A DNA stretch of 8,247 nucleotides from Rhodospirillaceae bacterium (GTDB lineage Bacteria > Pseudomonadota > Alphaproteobacteria > UBA11136). How positions within the stretch are numbered: the first letter of the stretch is position 1; each line of letters starts with the position of its first letter. The position numbers were made by a program, and so were the translations under genes. This document shows, piece after piece, positions 1 through 6,138 of this stretch. The notes under the pieces are model-generated. The model was not told where the DNA came from. It ran no database searches and was given only the letters and a program-made list of their open reading frames with translations. Where the stretch lies: NCBI GenBank assembly GCA_018663165.1, contig JABJES010000157.1:1-8247 (forward strand), written 5' to 3'.

Positions 1-705
1 CATGAGATCAAAAACCCATTAACATCTCTGCGTAGCGCCGTGGAGACCGCCGTTAATATCAAAGACCCCAAACGTCAGCGCAAATTGCTGTCGATCATCC
101 TTGAAGATGTGCAGCGTATCGACCGTTTGATCTCGGATATTTCTGATGCGTCGCGGATTGATGCCGAACTTTCGCGGGCCGAACGTCGCCCGGTTGAACT
201 TGCCGCCCTGCTTAAGGCGCTTGTTGATATGCGCAATGTCGCGGCCACAGAGAGAGCAGAGGGGGCAGAAGGGGTGGAGAATAAGAAGGCGATAACGATC
301 CGTTTTATTGCCGAGGGTAAGGGCCCCTTTGTCGTCGACGGGATTGAATCGCGGCTTGTGCGCGTTTTTGACAATTTGTTCGATAATGCGCTGACCTTCA
401 GTCCACAGGGCGGAGCAATAGACTGCAAGCTCAGCCGCGGGAAAGAGGCCGGTGCGCCTTGTTTGTGGATTGCGATCGAGGACCAGGGGCCGGGAATTCC
501 CATCGACACGGAGACGGCGATTTTCGAGCGCTTTTATTCCGAGCGTCCAGAGGGTGAGAAATTCGGCATTCATTCGGGCCTCGGGCTCAGCATTTCACGC
601 CAAATCGTGATCGCCCATGACGGCACTCTCAGGGGTGAAAACATTCTTGACGGCAAGGGCAAGGTGAAGGGCGCGCGTTTCCTCATTTGCCTGCCGGCAG
701 CGTGA
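1..705 (+). CDS. chvG: ChvG-like sensor histidine kinase, C-terminal part (5' end outside window)
   Basis: This is the catalytic half of a membrane sensor kinase; the sensor, membrane segments and HAMP region lie left of the window. The frame is open from base 1. The first codon (CAT) is the phospho-accepting His of the H-box, HEIKNPLTSLRSAVETA, a form typical of ChvG/ExoS kinases. The ATP-binding domain follows: N-box FDNLFDNALTFSP (about residues 125-137 of the fragment), G1 box DQGPGIP, F-box FERFY and G2 box GLGLSIS near the end. The reading ends in TGA after 234 residues. In alphaproteobacteria ChvG phosphorylates ChvI and governs envelope, acid and host-associated responses; chvI would be expected just upstream. 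hprK begins 26 bases downstream, the usual order, so the genes may share a transcript. A Glu/Ala/Gly-rich stretch lies between the two domains (nt about 240-290). The family call is firm; the exact name rests on the H-box and the neighbours. Confidence 0.9.
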   Translation, partial: HEIKNPLTSLRSAVETAVNIKDPKRQRKLLSIILEDVQRIDRLISDISDASRIDAELSRAERRPVELAALLKALVDMRNVAATERAEGAEGVENKKAITIRFIAEGKGPFVVDGIESRLVRVFDNLFDNALTFSPQGGAIDCKLSRGKEAGAPCLWIAIEDQGPGIPIDTETAIFERFYSERPEGEKFGIHSGLGLSISRQIVIAHDGTLRGENILDGKGKVKGARFLICLPAA

Positions 706-731
706 GAACAAGGTCAAGGGCAATAAGGAAA

Positions 732-1172
732 ATGACAGCACGCGAACGTATTCACGCCACCTGCGTCGCCCTGGAAAATGGGGCGGTTCTATTGCGTGGG
801 CCTTCGGGCAGCGGCAAGTCTGACCTCGCCTTGCGCCTGATCGATAGGGGGGCCAGCCTTGTTGCCGATGACCAGACTCTGATTGAACGCCGCGAGGGCG
901 GGCTCGTCGCTTTTGCGCCGTCGACGATTGCCGGGCAAATGGAAGTTCGTGGATTAGGTCTGGTTTCCGTGCCGTTCCTTGAGACGGCACCGCTCAGGCT
1001 GGTCGTTGATTTGGTGGATCTGCCGCCTGAGCGTTTGCCCGACCCCGAAACAGTCGATATTCTCGGTGTCATGCTACCTCTCTTACGGCTTCGTGGGTTT
1101 GAGGCTTCGGCCCCGGCAAAGCTGCGGCTGGCGGTGAGAGAAGCCCTGCGCGCCAAGGAGATCAATAAATAA
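732..1172 (+). CDS. hprK: HPr kinase/phosphorylase, short alphaproteobacterial form
   Basis: HprK acts in the cytoplasm on the regulatory serine of HPr, phosphorylating it with ATP (or pyrophosphate) and reversing this by phosphorolysis. The 146-residue protein contains only the catalytic domain; Firmicutes enzymes are about 310 residues with an extra N-terminal domain, while the short form is normal in alphaproteobacteria. Visible motifs: IHATC with His8 (counterpart of the conserved catalytic-site His), P-loop GPSGSGKS at 23-30, VADD at 44-47, and the family signature EVRGLG at 71-76. ATG 732 was chosen because it places the His motif at the usual distance from the N-terminus and has AAGG-type purine runs upstream (716-719 and 725-730, the latter very close). 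A longer reading from TTG 687 would overlap chvG and adds unrelated residues. The TAA stop overlaps the rapZ ATG by one base, implying translational coupling. Its likely substrate, HPr, is encoded three genes downstream. Confidence 0.93.
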   Translation: MTARERIHATCVALENGAVLLRGPSGSGKSDLALRLIDRGASLVADDQTLIERREGGLVAFAPSTIAGQMEVRGLGLVSVPFLETAPLRLVVDLVDLPPERLPDPETVDILGVMLPLLRLRGFEASAPAKLRLAVREALRAKEINK

Positions 1173-2080
1173 TGGGCACATCCGACATGGCTGGATCTCG
1201 CGATATTTCAACGCCACTTGCCGGGGAACGGATTGTTCTGGTCACCGGCTTGTCGGGGGCGGGCCACAGTTCGGCGTTGAAGGGGTTTGAAGATTTAGGC
1301 TATGAGGCGGTGGATAATCTCCCGATTTCGCTTTTGTCTGCTTATGTGCGCCAGGACAGTCTGCTCCCCCGGCCTCTGGCCATCGGCATTGATATCCGTA
1401 CCCGCGATTTTGAGGCTGATCGGGTGCTTGAAGAGATTGCGGGTCTTAAATCCAGTCTCGGAGTCGAGGTGCAGCTGTTATTCCTCGACTGTGACGACGA
1501 TGTTCTGGTTCGCCGTTTTACCGAGACCAGGCGTCGTCATCCCCTCGCTGCCGATCGGCCGCTGGCTGACGGGATTTATCTTGAGCGCCGCTTATTGGCC
1601 CGGCTTGGCGAATGTGCCGATGTGGTCATGGATACGTCCCTTTTCACCCTTGGTGAATTTCAACATCAACTGGCCCGTCATTTCAGACTCGACTCCCATC
1701 CCGGCGTGGCGGTTACCGTTCTTTCCTTTGCCTTTTCAAAGGGTCTGCCCAGAGAGGCCGATCTGGTCTTCGACGTCCGGTTTCTCAAAAATCCCCATTA
1801 TGAGGTTGCGTTGCGGGAAAAGACGGGCCGTGATCGGCAAGTGGCTGATTTTGTTACGTCAGATACAGGATTCGCCGCTTTTTTCGACGGTTTGACGGGG
1901 CTTTTGCTGCCTCTTTTGCCGCGCTTTGAGCGCGAGGGAAAGAGTTATCTGACTATTGCCATTGGCTGTACCGGCGGTCGGCACAGATCGGTATTTGTGG
2001 CCGAAAAACTGGCTTCATGGTTGCGCGAACAGGAACAACGCGTCAGTCTCCTCCATCGAGATTGTGAGCCGGGGGGGTAA
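1172..2080 (+). CDS. rapZ: RapZ-family nucleotide-binding protein (RNase adapter/YvcJ family)
   Basis: The 302-residue protein has the RapZ/YvcJ layout: an N-terminal P-loop domain and a C-terminal domain ending near GCTGGRHRSV. Family features include GLSGAGHSSALK at about 26-37, GYEAVDNLP, LFLDCDDDVLVRRFTETRRR and RHPL. In E. coli RapZ guides RNase E to the sRNA GlmZ and so controls glucosamine-6-phosphate synthase; that target RNA is not known from alphaproteobacteria, so the role here is open. Two oddities are visible. The Walker A lysine is replaced by His32 (CAC codon at 1265-1267), and the tail ends HRDCEPGG, without the basic Lys/Arg cluster that E. coli RapZ uses for RNA binding. AAGGAG at 1155-1160 supports ATG 1172; ATG 1187 is a possible internal start. 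The last codons lie in a G7 run (2071-2077). Position between hprK and the EIIA gene suggests a link to the phosphotransfer circuit, which is inference. Confidence 0.92.
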   Translation: MGTSDMAGSRDISTPLAGERIVLVTGLSGAGHSSALKGFEDLGYEAVDNLPISLLSAYVRQDSLLPRPLAIGIDIRTRDFEADRVLEEIAGLKSSLGVEVQLLFLDCDDDVLVRRFTETRRRHPLAADRPLADGIYLERRLLARLGECADVVMDTSLFTLGEFQHQLARHFRLDSHPGVAVTVLSFAFSKGLPREADLVFDVRFLKNPHYEVALREKTGRDRQVADFVTSDTGFAAFFDGLTGLLLPLLPRFEREGKSYLTIAIGCTGGRHRSVFVAEKLASWLREQEQRVSLLHRDCEPGG

Positions 2081-2145
2081 TTGATGCTGGTGGGCAATCG
2101 GTTTGGGAACATGTCGTGGAAAAAGACATCGTTAGGGGATTTTAG
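2071..2145 (+). other. G7 run and alternative-frame rapZ extension filling the rapZ-EIIA gap
   Basis: Seven G residues (2071-2077) directly precede the rapZ stop TAA (2078-2080). A -1 shift on this run opens a frame from GTA 2077 through 22 sense codons to TAG 2143-2145, which touches the EIIA ATG at 2146. In the zero frame, a 21-codon reading, ATG 2084 to TGA 2147-2149, overlaps the EIIA start as ATGA. Either the gap is an ordinary spacer carrying the EIIA ribosome-binding site, or rapZ has a second C-terminus made by slippage or hidden by a miscounted G. Nothing here proves expression of either reading. Confidence 0.25.
2134..2139 (+). promoter_or_regulatory. Ribosome-binding site of the EIIA gene
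   Basis: AGGGGA stands six bases before ATG 2146. It is the clearest Shine-Dalgarno match inside the PTS cassette after that of rapZ, and it fits with this being the only gene in the cassette preceded by a spacer and so unable to rely on a direct stop/start overlap. Confidence 0.6.
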
Positions 2146-2553
2146 ATGATCGGAATGGTTCTTGTGACTCATGGCAGGCTGGCGGCGGAATTTGTCGCTG
2201 CCCTTGAGCATGTGGTCGGCCCGCAGCCCAATGTGCGGGCGGTTTGTATCGGGCCCGATGACGATATGGAACAGCGGCGCAAGGATATCCTGGAAAACGT
2301 TACCAAGGTCGATGATGGCAGCGGCGTTGTCCTGCTCACCGATATGTTCGGGGGGACGCCATCTAATCTGGCGATCTCGATCATGGATAGCGCCAATGTG
2401 GAGGTGATCGCCGGAGTTAATCTGCCGATGCTGATCAAGCTGGCCAGTGTGCGTGGCGAAGAAGATATGGCCACCGCCGTTATCAGTGCCCAGGAAGCGG
2501 GGCGCAAATACATCAATGTTGCATCTGGTCTGCTGGGGGAAGAAAAGACGTGA
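2146..2553 (+). CDS. manX: PTS EIIA component, mannose family (ManX-like, stand-alone)
   Basis: This 135-residue cytoplasmic protein is a single EIIA(Man) domain. It starts MIGMVLVTHG, placing the phospho-accepting His at residue 9, matching His10 of E. coli ManX. Further family motifs are TDMFGGTPSN in the middle and GVNLPML in the second half. It receives phosphate from HPr. In enteric mannose systems the IIA domain is fused to IIB and serves a IICD permease; here it stands alone, and no IIB, IIC or IID gene is visible in the window. Stand-alone EIIA(Man) proteins next to hprK are common in alphaproteobacteria and are regarded as regulatory. ATG 2146 gives the expected N-terminus and has a good ribosome-binding site. 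The TGA stop overlaps the GTG start of ptsH by four bases (GTGA), indicating coupled translation. The symbol follows common usage for this family. Confidence 0.93.
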   Translation: MIGMVLVTHGRLAAEFVAALEHVVGPQPNVRAVCIGPDDDMEQRRKDILENVTKVDDGSGVVLLTDMFGGTPSNLAISIMDSANVEVIAGVNLPMLIKLASVRGEEDMATAVISAQEAGRKYINVASGLLGEEKT

Positions 2554-2861
2554 CAGAATTTCGTTCCGGAGACGACTTTGCCAAGGGCGATCCCATTCAT
2601 CGCCGTACTTTAACCATTACTAATCGCCTTGGTCTGCATGCCCGTGCGGCGGCCAAATTCGTCAAGGCGACGGGTGGCTTTGATGCTGATATCACCGTTT
2701 CCAAAGATGGCACGGAGGTTTCCGGCATCTCGATTATGGGTCTGATGATGCTGGCTGCTGCTCCGGGATGCACAATTGAGGTTGGAGCGTCGGGGCCCGA
2801 GGCCGAGGCCGCCCTGGAGGCGATCGAGGACCTTATCACCAGAAAATTTGATGAAGAGTAA
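2550..2861 (+). CDS. ptsH: Phosphocarrier protein HPr
   Basis: HPr shuttles phosphate from Enzyme I to EIIA and is also the substrate of HprK. The active-site sequence NRLGLHARAAAKFV puts the phospho-accepting His at residue 30, and SGISIMGLMMLAA contains the regulatory Ser61, the counterpart of Ser46 in model HPr proteins. The SIMG sequence around it is what HprK is known to recognise. Length is 103 residues against the usual 85-90; the excess is a 17-residue N-terminal extension before the first strand. GTG 2550 is the only ATG, GTG or TTG start in this frame before the active site; it overlaps the EIIA stop by four bases and is preceded by GGGGAAG (2536-2542). The 3' end overlaps the Enzyme I gene by 11 bases. 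Both phosphorylation sites are intact, so the protein can in principle serve both EI and HprK. Confidence 0.95.
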   Translation: MTEFRSGDDFAKGDPIHRRTLTITNRLGLHARAAAKFVKATGGFDADITVSKDGTEVSGISIMGLMMLAAAPGCTIEVGASGPEAEAALEAIEDLITRKFDEE

Positions 2862-4683
2862 GGCGCCGGGCGCAAAGGGACCTCAAAAAGACCCGCTATC
2901 GGCGGTGAAAAAAGCCCGTGCTTTGAAAAAGCAAAAAACCGAACGTCTATTTGAGGGGCTGGGCGTCTCGCCGGGTATCGCTATCGGGCCAGCCTATGTC
3001 CGCGAAAGCGGCATCGTCGAAGTTACCGAATACGCCATCCCGGTAAAGTTAATCGATAAAGAGATCGGCCGTTTCGAAGCGGCGGTGAACCAGGCGACCC
3101 GCCAGTTGCAAAGCCTCAAGACGAAGGCGAGCACCCTGCCAGCCGCGACATTTGAAGAGCTGGGCTATCTTCTCGATGCCCATTTGCACATGTTGCGCGG
3201 CTCGCGTCTGGTGCGCGGGGTGGAGGCGCGGATCGCCAAGGACAGGATTAACGCCGAGGCTGCAGTGCAGGCGGAAATCGCCGAAATTTCAAAAGGCTTT
3301 GCGGCCATGGACGATGCCTATCTGGCCGCCCGGATGGAAGATATCCGCGAGGTCGGGGTGCGTTTGGTGCGTTGCCTGACCAAGACTCCACCGCTTGCCT
3401 TTTCGACCCTGACCAAGGGCAGCATCGTCATTGCCGAAGAACTTTCGCCAGCGGACACGGCGTTGCTCGACCCGGACAGGGTGTCGGGCTTTGCCACCGC
3501 GCTCGGCGGGCCGGAAAGCCATATCGCCATCATGGCGCGCTCAATGGTTATTCCCGCTGTGCTGGGGGTGCCGGGGTTGATTTCCGGCATCAAAAGCGGT
3601 GATCAGATTATTGTCGACGGTAATGCCGGGACCCTGATCGTTAATCCATCGCCGGGAATTCTCAACGAATACAAGCAAAGACGTGAGGCCCAGAAACGGA
3701 TTGAACGGCAACTGGCAAAGCTCAAGAAGCTTCCGGCCCGTACCCGCGACGGCACTGAAATTCAACTTCACGCCAATATCGAACTGCCCCGTGAGCAGAA
3801 GAACGTGCTCGATTGCGGGGCCGAGGGGATTGGCCTTTTGCGCAGCGAGTTTCTTTATATGAACCGCGATGATCTTCCCGGCGAAGAAGAGCAGTACAAG
3901 GTTTACCGCGATCTTCTGAAAGCCATGAAGGGCCGCCCGGTAACCGTGCGCACGCTTGATATCGGCGGCGAAAAGCTGGTCTCGACGCTTGGCGAGCATT
4001 TGCTGCCCAGCGCCAATCCGGCGCTTGGCTTGCGGGCGATCCGTCTTTCCCTGAAAATTCCCGAACTGCTCGCCGCCCAGGTCGCTGCCGCTTTGCGCGC
4101 TGGTGCTCATGGCCCGATCCGTATTCTGGTGCCGATGGTTTCCGGGGTTTCCGAAATTCGCCAGGTGCGCCGTATCGTCAAGGGCGTTGCCCAGCGCCTG
4201 AAGCGCCGCAAGGTGGAGATCGCCGATCCTCTGCCGCCGCTTGGCATCATGATCGAAACCCCCGGCGCGGCATTGTCTGCCGATGCCCTGGCCGATTTGT
4301 GCGATTTTTTCGCCATCGGGACGAATGATCTGACCATGTACACTCTGGCGATTGATCGCGGCGATGAACAGGTGGCTCATCTCTATAATCCCTTGCATCC
4401 GTCTGTCTTGCGCCTGATCCAGTTCACCGCTGCTGCTGCCGGGCGCAGAGGAATTCCGGTCAGCGTTTGCGGCGAAATAGCCGGGGACCCCCGCTATGTC
4501 GCGCTTTTGCTGGGATTGGGTATTCATGAGCTTTCCATGTCTCCAGCGAGCCTGCTCAGGATCAAGCAGCGGATCCGGACCATTGATATGGACGCCGCAC
4601 GGCGTCTTGCGAGCGCGGTTATGGAACAAACCGATCCCGGTCGAATCACCACTTTGCTTGACGATTTCAGCGCCCTGGCCTGA
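2851..4683 (+). CDS. ptsI: PTS Enzyme I (PEP-protein phosphotransferase)
   Basis: Enzyme I autophosphorylates from phosphoenolpyruvate and passes phosphate to HPr. The 610 residues hold the full domain order: HPr-binding/His domain with GGPESHIAIMAR and active His224, then the PEP-binding barrel. Barrel residues align with the E. coli enzyme at a constant offset: Arg331 (LLRSEF), Arg367 (VRTLDIGGE), Glu469 (IMIETPGA), Asp493 (GTNDL) and catalytic Cys540 (SVCGEIAGDP). There is no N-terminal GAF domain, unlike PtsP (EI-Ntr), so it is closer in build to sugar-PTS EI; databases may nevertheless label it ptsP. About 30 Lys-rich N-terminal residues precede the usual beginning (LFEGLGVSPGIAIG). ATG 2851 lies inside the end of ptsH and lacks a good ribosome-binding site, so translation is probably coupled; GTG 2905 is an alternative that would remove 18 residues. 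An in-frame reading further upstream lies over ptsH and is not credible. Confidence 0.95.
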   Translation: MKSKAPGAKGPQKDPLSAVKKARALKKQKTERLFEGLGVSPGIAIGPAYVRESGIVEVTEYAIPVKLIDKEIGRFEAAVNQATRQLQSLKTKASTLPAATFEELGYLLDAHLHMLRGSRLVRGVEARIAKDRINAEAAVQAEIAEISKGFAAMDDAYLAARMEDIREVGVRLVRCLTKTPPLAFSTLTKGSIVIAEELSPADTALLDPDRVSGFATALGGPESHIAIMARSMVIPAVLGVPGLISGIKSGDQIIVDGNAGTLIVNPSPGILNEYKQRREAQKRIERQLAKLKKLPARTRDGTEIQLHANIELPREQKNVLDCGAEGIGLLRSEFLYMNRDDLPGEEEQYKVYRDLLKAMKGRPVTVRTLDIGGEKLVSTLGEHLLPSANPALGLRAIRLSLKIPELLAAQVAAALRAGAHGPIRILVPMVSGVSEIRQVRRIVKGVAQRLKRRKVEIADPLPPLGIMIETPGAALSADALADLCDFFAIGTNDLTMYTLAIDRGDEQVAHLYNPLHPSVLRLIQFTAAAAGRRGIPVSVCGEIAGDPRYVALLLGLGIHELSMSPASLLRIKQRIRTIDMDAARRLASAVMEQTDPGRITTLLDDFSALA

Positions 4684-4694
4684 AAAATTAAATT

Positions 4695-4731
4695 GAACCA
4701 TTCTTACAAAGTTCCAAATTGTTAATGGTTC
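4695..4731 (+). terminator. Stem-loop after the Enzyme I gene, possible terminator
   Basis: A perfect 8-base inverted repeat, GAACCATT (4695-4702) and AATGGTTC (4724-4731), encloses a second short pairing, ACAA (4706-4709) with TTGT (4719-4722). It starts 12 bases after the Enzyme I stop, in an AT-rich stretch unlike the genes on either side. There is no T-run after it, so a classical Rho-independent terminator is not shown; it could equally be an mRNA 3'-end stabiliser or an operator. No promoter for ahcY could be assigned with confidence, though this AT-rich stretch (4684-4745) is the natural place for one. Confidence 0.35.
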
Positions 4732-4740
4732 TTAGGCGAT

Positions 4741-4826
4741 AAAGCTTGCCCGGAGGCGCTTTCGATTGCTATACGGCCAAGCAGAAAAGCGGGATAGCAG
4801 GAACAGGTCATTATCAGGAGAGACCC
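4741..4826 (+). promoter_or_regulatory. ahcY leader with two mutually exclusive RNA folds (candidate cis-regulatory RNA)
   Basis: Two segments of this leader each have two partners. CGCTTT (4757-4762) can pair over six bases with AAAGCG (4786-4791); alternatively GCTTT (4758-4762) pairs with AAAGC (4741-4745), continued by 4748-4750 with 4755-4757 around a CGGA loop. TGCTAT (4767-4772) can pair with ATAGCA (4794-4799), or its TGCT with AGCA (4780-4783). This gives state 1 (hairpins 4741-4762 and 4767-4799) or state 2 (one interrupted hairpin, 4757-4791). The two six-base stems are interleaved and would form a pseudoknot if both formed. The ahcY ribosome-binding site AGGAG (4816-4820) is not covered by either fold, and no U-run follows. 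The sequence was not recognised as a known SAH or SAM riboswitch class. Short pairings of this size can arise by chance. Confidence 0.35.
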
Positions 4827-6122
4827 ATGAGCCAGTTTGACGATTACAAGATTGCCGATCTTTCTCTTGCCGAGTGGGGACGCAAGGAGATCACCATTGC
4901 CGAAACCGAAATGCCGGGCCTTATGGCCTTGCGCGAGGAATACGGCAAGGAACAGCCGCTTAAAGGCGCTCGGATTGCCGGTTGTCTTCACATGACAATC
5001 CAGACTGCGGTGCTGATGGAAACCCTGGTCGCTCTGGGCGCGACATTGCGCTGGTCATCCTGCAATATCTTCTCCACTCAGGATCAGGCCGCCGCCGCCA
5101 TGGCCGCAGCGGAACTCCCGATATTTGCCTGGAAGGGTGAAACGGAAGAGGAAGCCGCCTGGTGTATCGATCAGACGATCAAGGGCCCCGATGGCTGGAC
5201 CGCGAATATGATTCTCGATGATGGCGGCGATTTGACCCAGGTCATGCACGATAACCATATGGATCTGATGGCTGAGGTGAAGGGCATTTCTGAGGAAACC
5301 ACCACCGGCGTTCTGAGACTCTACGAGATGGAAAAAGCGGGCAAGCTCGCCGTGCCCTGTATCAACGTCAACGATTCGGTGACCAAGTCTAAATTCGATA
5401 ATCTTTACGGTTGCCGCGAAAGCCTGATCGACGGCATCAAGCGCGCCACTGATGTCATGGTGGCCGGCAAGGTTGCCGTTGTCTGCGGCTTCGGCGATGT
5501 CGGCAAGGGCTGTGCAGTTTCCATGCGCGGCCAGGGTGCGCGGGTTCTGGTCACCGAGATCGACCCCATCTGCGCCTTGCAGGCGGCGATGGAGGGATAC
5601 GAAGTCGTGACCATGGAACAGGCCGCGAGCCAGGGCGATATTTTCGTTACCGCCACCGGCAACAAGGACGTTATTACGCTGGATCACATGCGGGAAATGA
5701 AAGATCGTGCCATCGTCTGCAACATCGGTCACTTCGATTCCGAGATTCAGATCGCGGCGTTGCAGAACATGGCCTGGCACGAGGTCAAACCGCAGGTCGA
5801 CGAGGTTGAGTTCCCCGATGGCAAACGGCTGATCATTCTCGCCAAGGGCCGTCTGGTCAATCTCGGCTGCGCCACCGGCCATCCGAGCTTTGTCATGAGC
5901 GCCTCGTTCACCAATCAGGTGCTGGCCCAGATCGAGTTGTGGAAGAACCACACCAATTACGAGAAGCAGGTTTACGTCCTGCCCAAGGCGCTTGATGAAA
6001 AGGTTGCGTCTCTCCATCTCGGCAAGGTTGGTGCCACCCTGACCCGGCTTTCGGATGATCAGGCGAAGTATCTCAGTCTTTCCAAGGACGGTCCTTTCAA
6101 GCCCGATCATTACCGCTACTAA
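4827..6122 (+). CDS. ahcY: Adenosylhomocysteinase (S-adenosyl-L-homocysteine hydrolase)
   Basis: The enzyme reversibly splits S-adenosylhomocysteine, the product inhibitor of methyltransferases, into adenosine and homocysteine, using tightly bound NAD. It is cytoplasmic and normally a tetramer. The 431 residues show the whole family pattern: GCLHMTIQTAVLMETL with His55, NMILDDGGDLTQVMHD at about 128-142, GISEETTTGV at 153-162, VNDSVTKSKFDNLYG with Lys187 and Asp191, the NAD loop GFGDVGKG at 221-228, CNIGHFDSEI, and the C-terminal KPDHYRY that reaches into a neighbouring subunit. Length matches the human enzyme; the extra segment of about 40 residues found in many bacterial and plant enzymes is absent. 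ATG 4827 is fixed by AGGAG (4816-4820) six bases away and by the usual N-terminus; the frame is open 27 codons further up but that part is leader. It stands apart from the PTS cassette and probably has its own promoter. Confidence 0.97.
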   Translation: MSQFDDYKIADLSLAEWGRKEITIAETEMPGLMALREEYGKEQPLKGARIAGCLHMTIQTAVLMETLVALGATLRWSSCNIFSTQDQAAAAMAAAELPIFAWKGETEEEAAWCIDQTIKGPDGWTANMILDDGGDLTQVMHDNHMDLMAEVKGISEETTTGVLRLYEMEKAGKLAVPCINVNDSVTKSKFDNLYGCRESLIDGIKRATDVMVAGKVAVVCGFGDVGKGCAVSMRGQGARVLVTEIDPICALQAAMEGYEVVTMEQAASQGDIFVTATGNKDVITLDHMREMKDRAIVCNIGHFDSEIQIAALQNMAWHEVKPQVDEVEFPDGKRLIILAKGRLVNLGCATGHPSFVMSASFTNQVLAQIELWKNHTNYEKQVYVLPKALDEKVASLHLGKVGATLTRLSDDQAKYLSLSKDGPFKPDHYRY

Positions 6123-6138
6123 TCGGCTTTTCTCAGTT

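Noticed and set aside
2084..2149. A 21-codon leader peptide gene between rapZ and EIIA
   Set aside because: It begins with a rather poor ribosome-binding context, has no recognisable content, and its overlap with the EIIA start could be chance.
3541..4701. Long minus-strand open frame opposite the Enzyme I gene (386 codons)
   Set aside because: It lies opposite a gene with every catalytic residue intact, and its translation is low-complexity and without recognisable domains. It is a frame shadow produced by codon bias.
4693..4722. A sigma-70-type promoter using TTGAAC as the -35 element for ahcY
   Set aside because: No convincing -10 hexamer lies at 16-18 bases; the match is too weak to report as a promoter.
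4816..4820. Sequestration of the ahcY ribosome-binding site by the leader RNA
   Set aside because: No complementary CTCCT-like segment was found in the leader, so this simple switch mechanism is not supported.
4748..4826. Classical SAH riboswitch upstream of ahcY
   Set aside because: The GGAGGCGCTTTC stretch faintly recalls the 5' part of that motif, but the conserved core and the closing 3' pairing were not found. Only the unclassified alternative folds are reported.
5055..6110. Long minus-strand open frame opposite ahcY (351 codons)
   Set aside because: Same reason: it mirrors a highly conserved gene and shows no domain or ribosome-binding site of its own.
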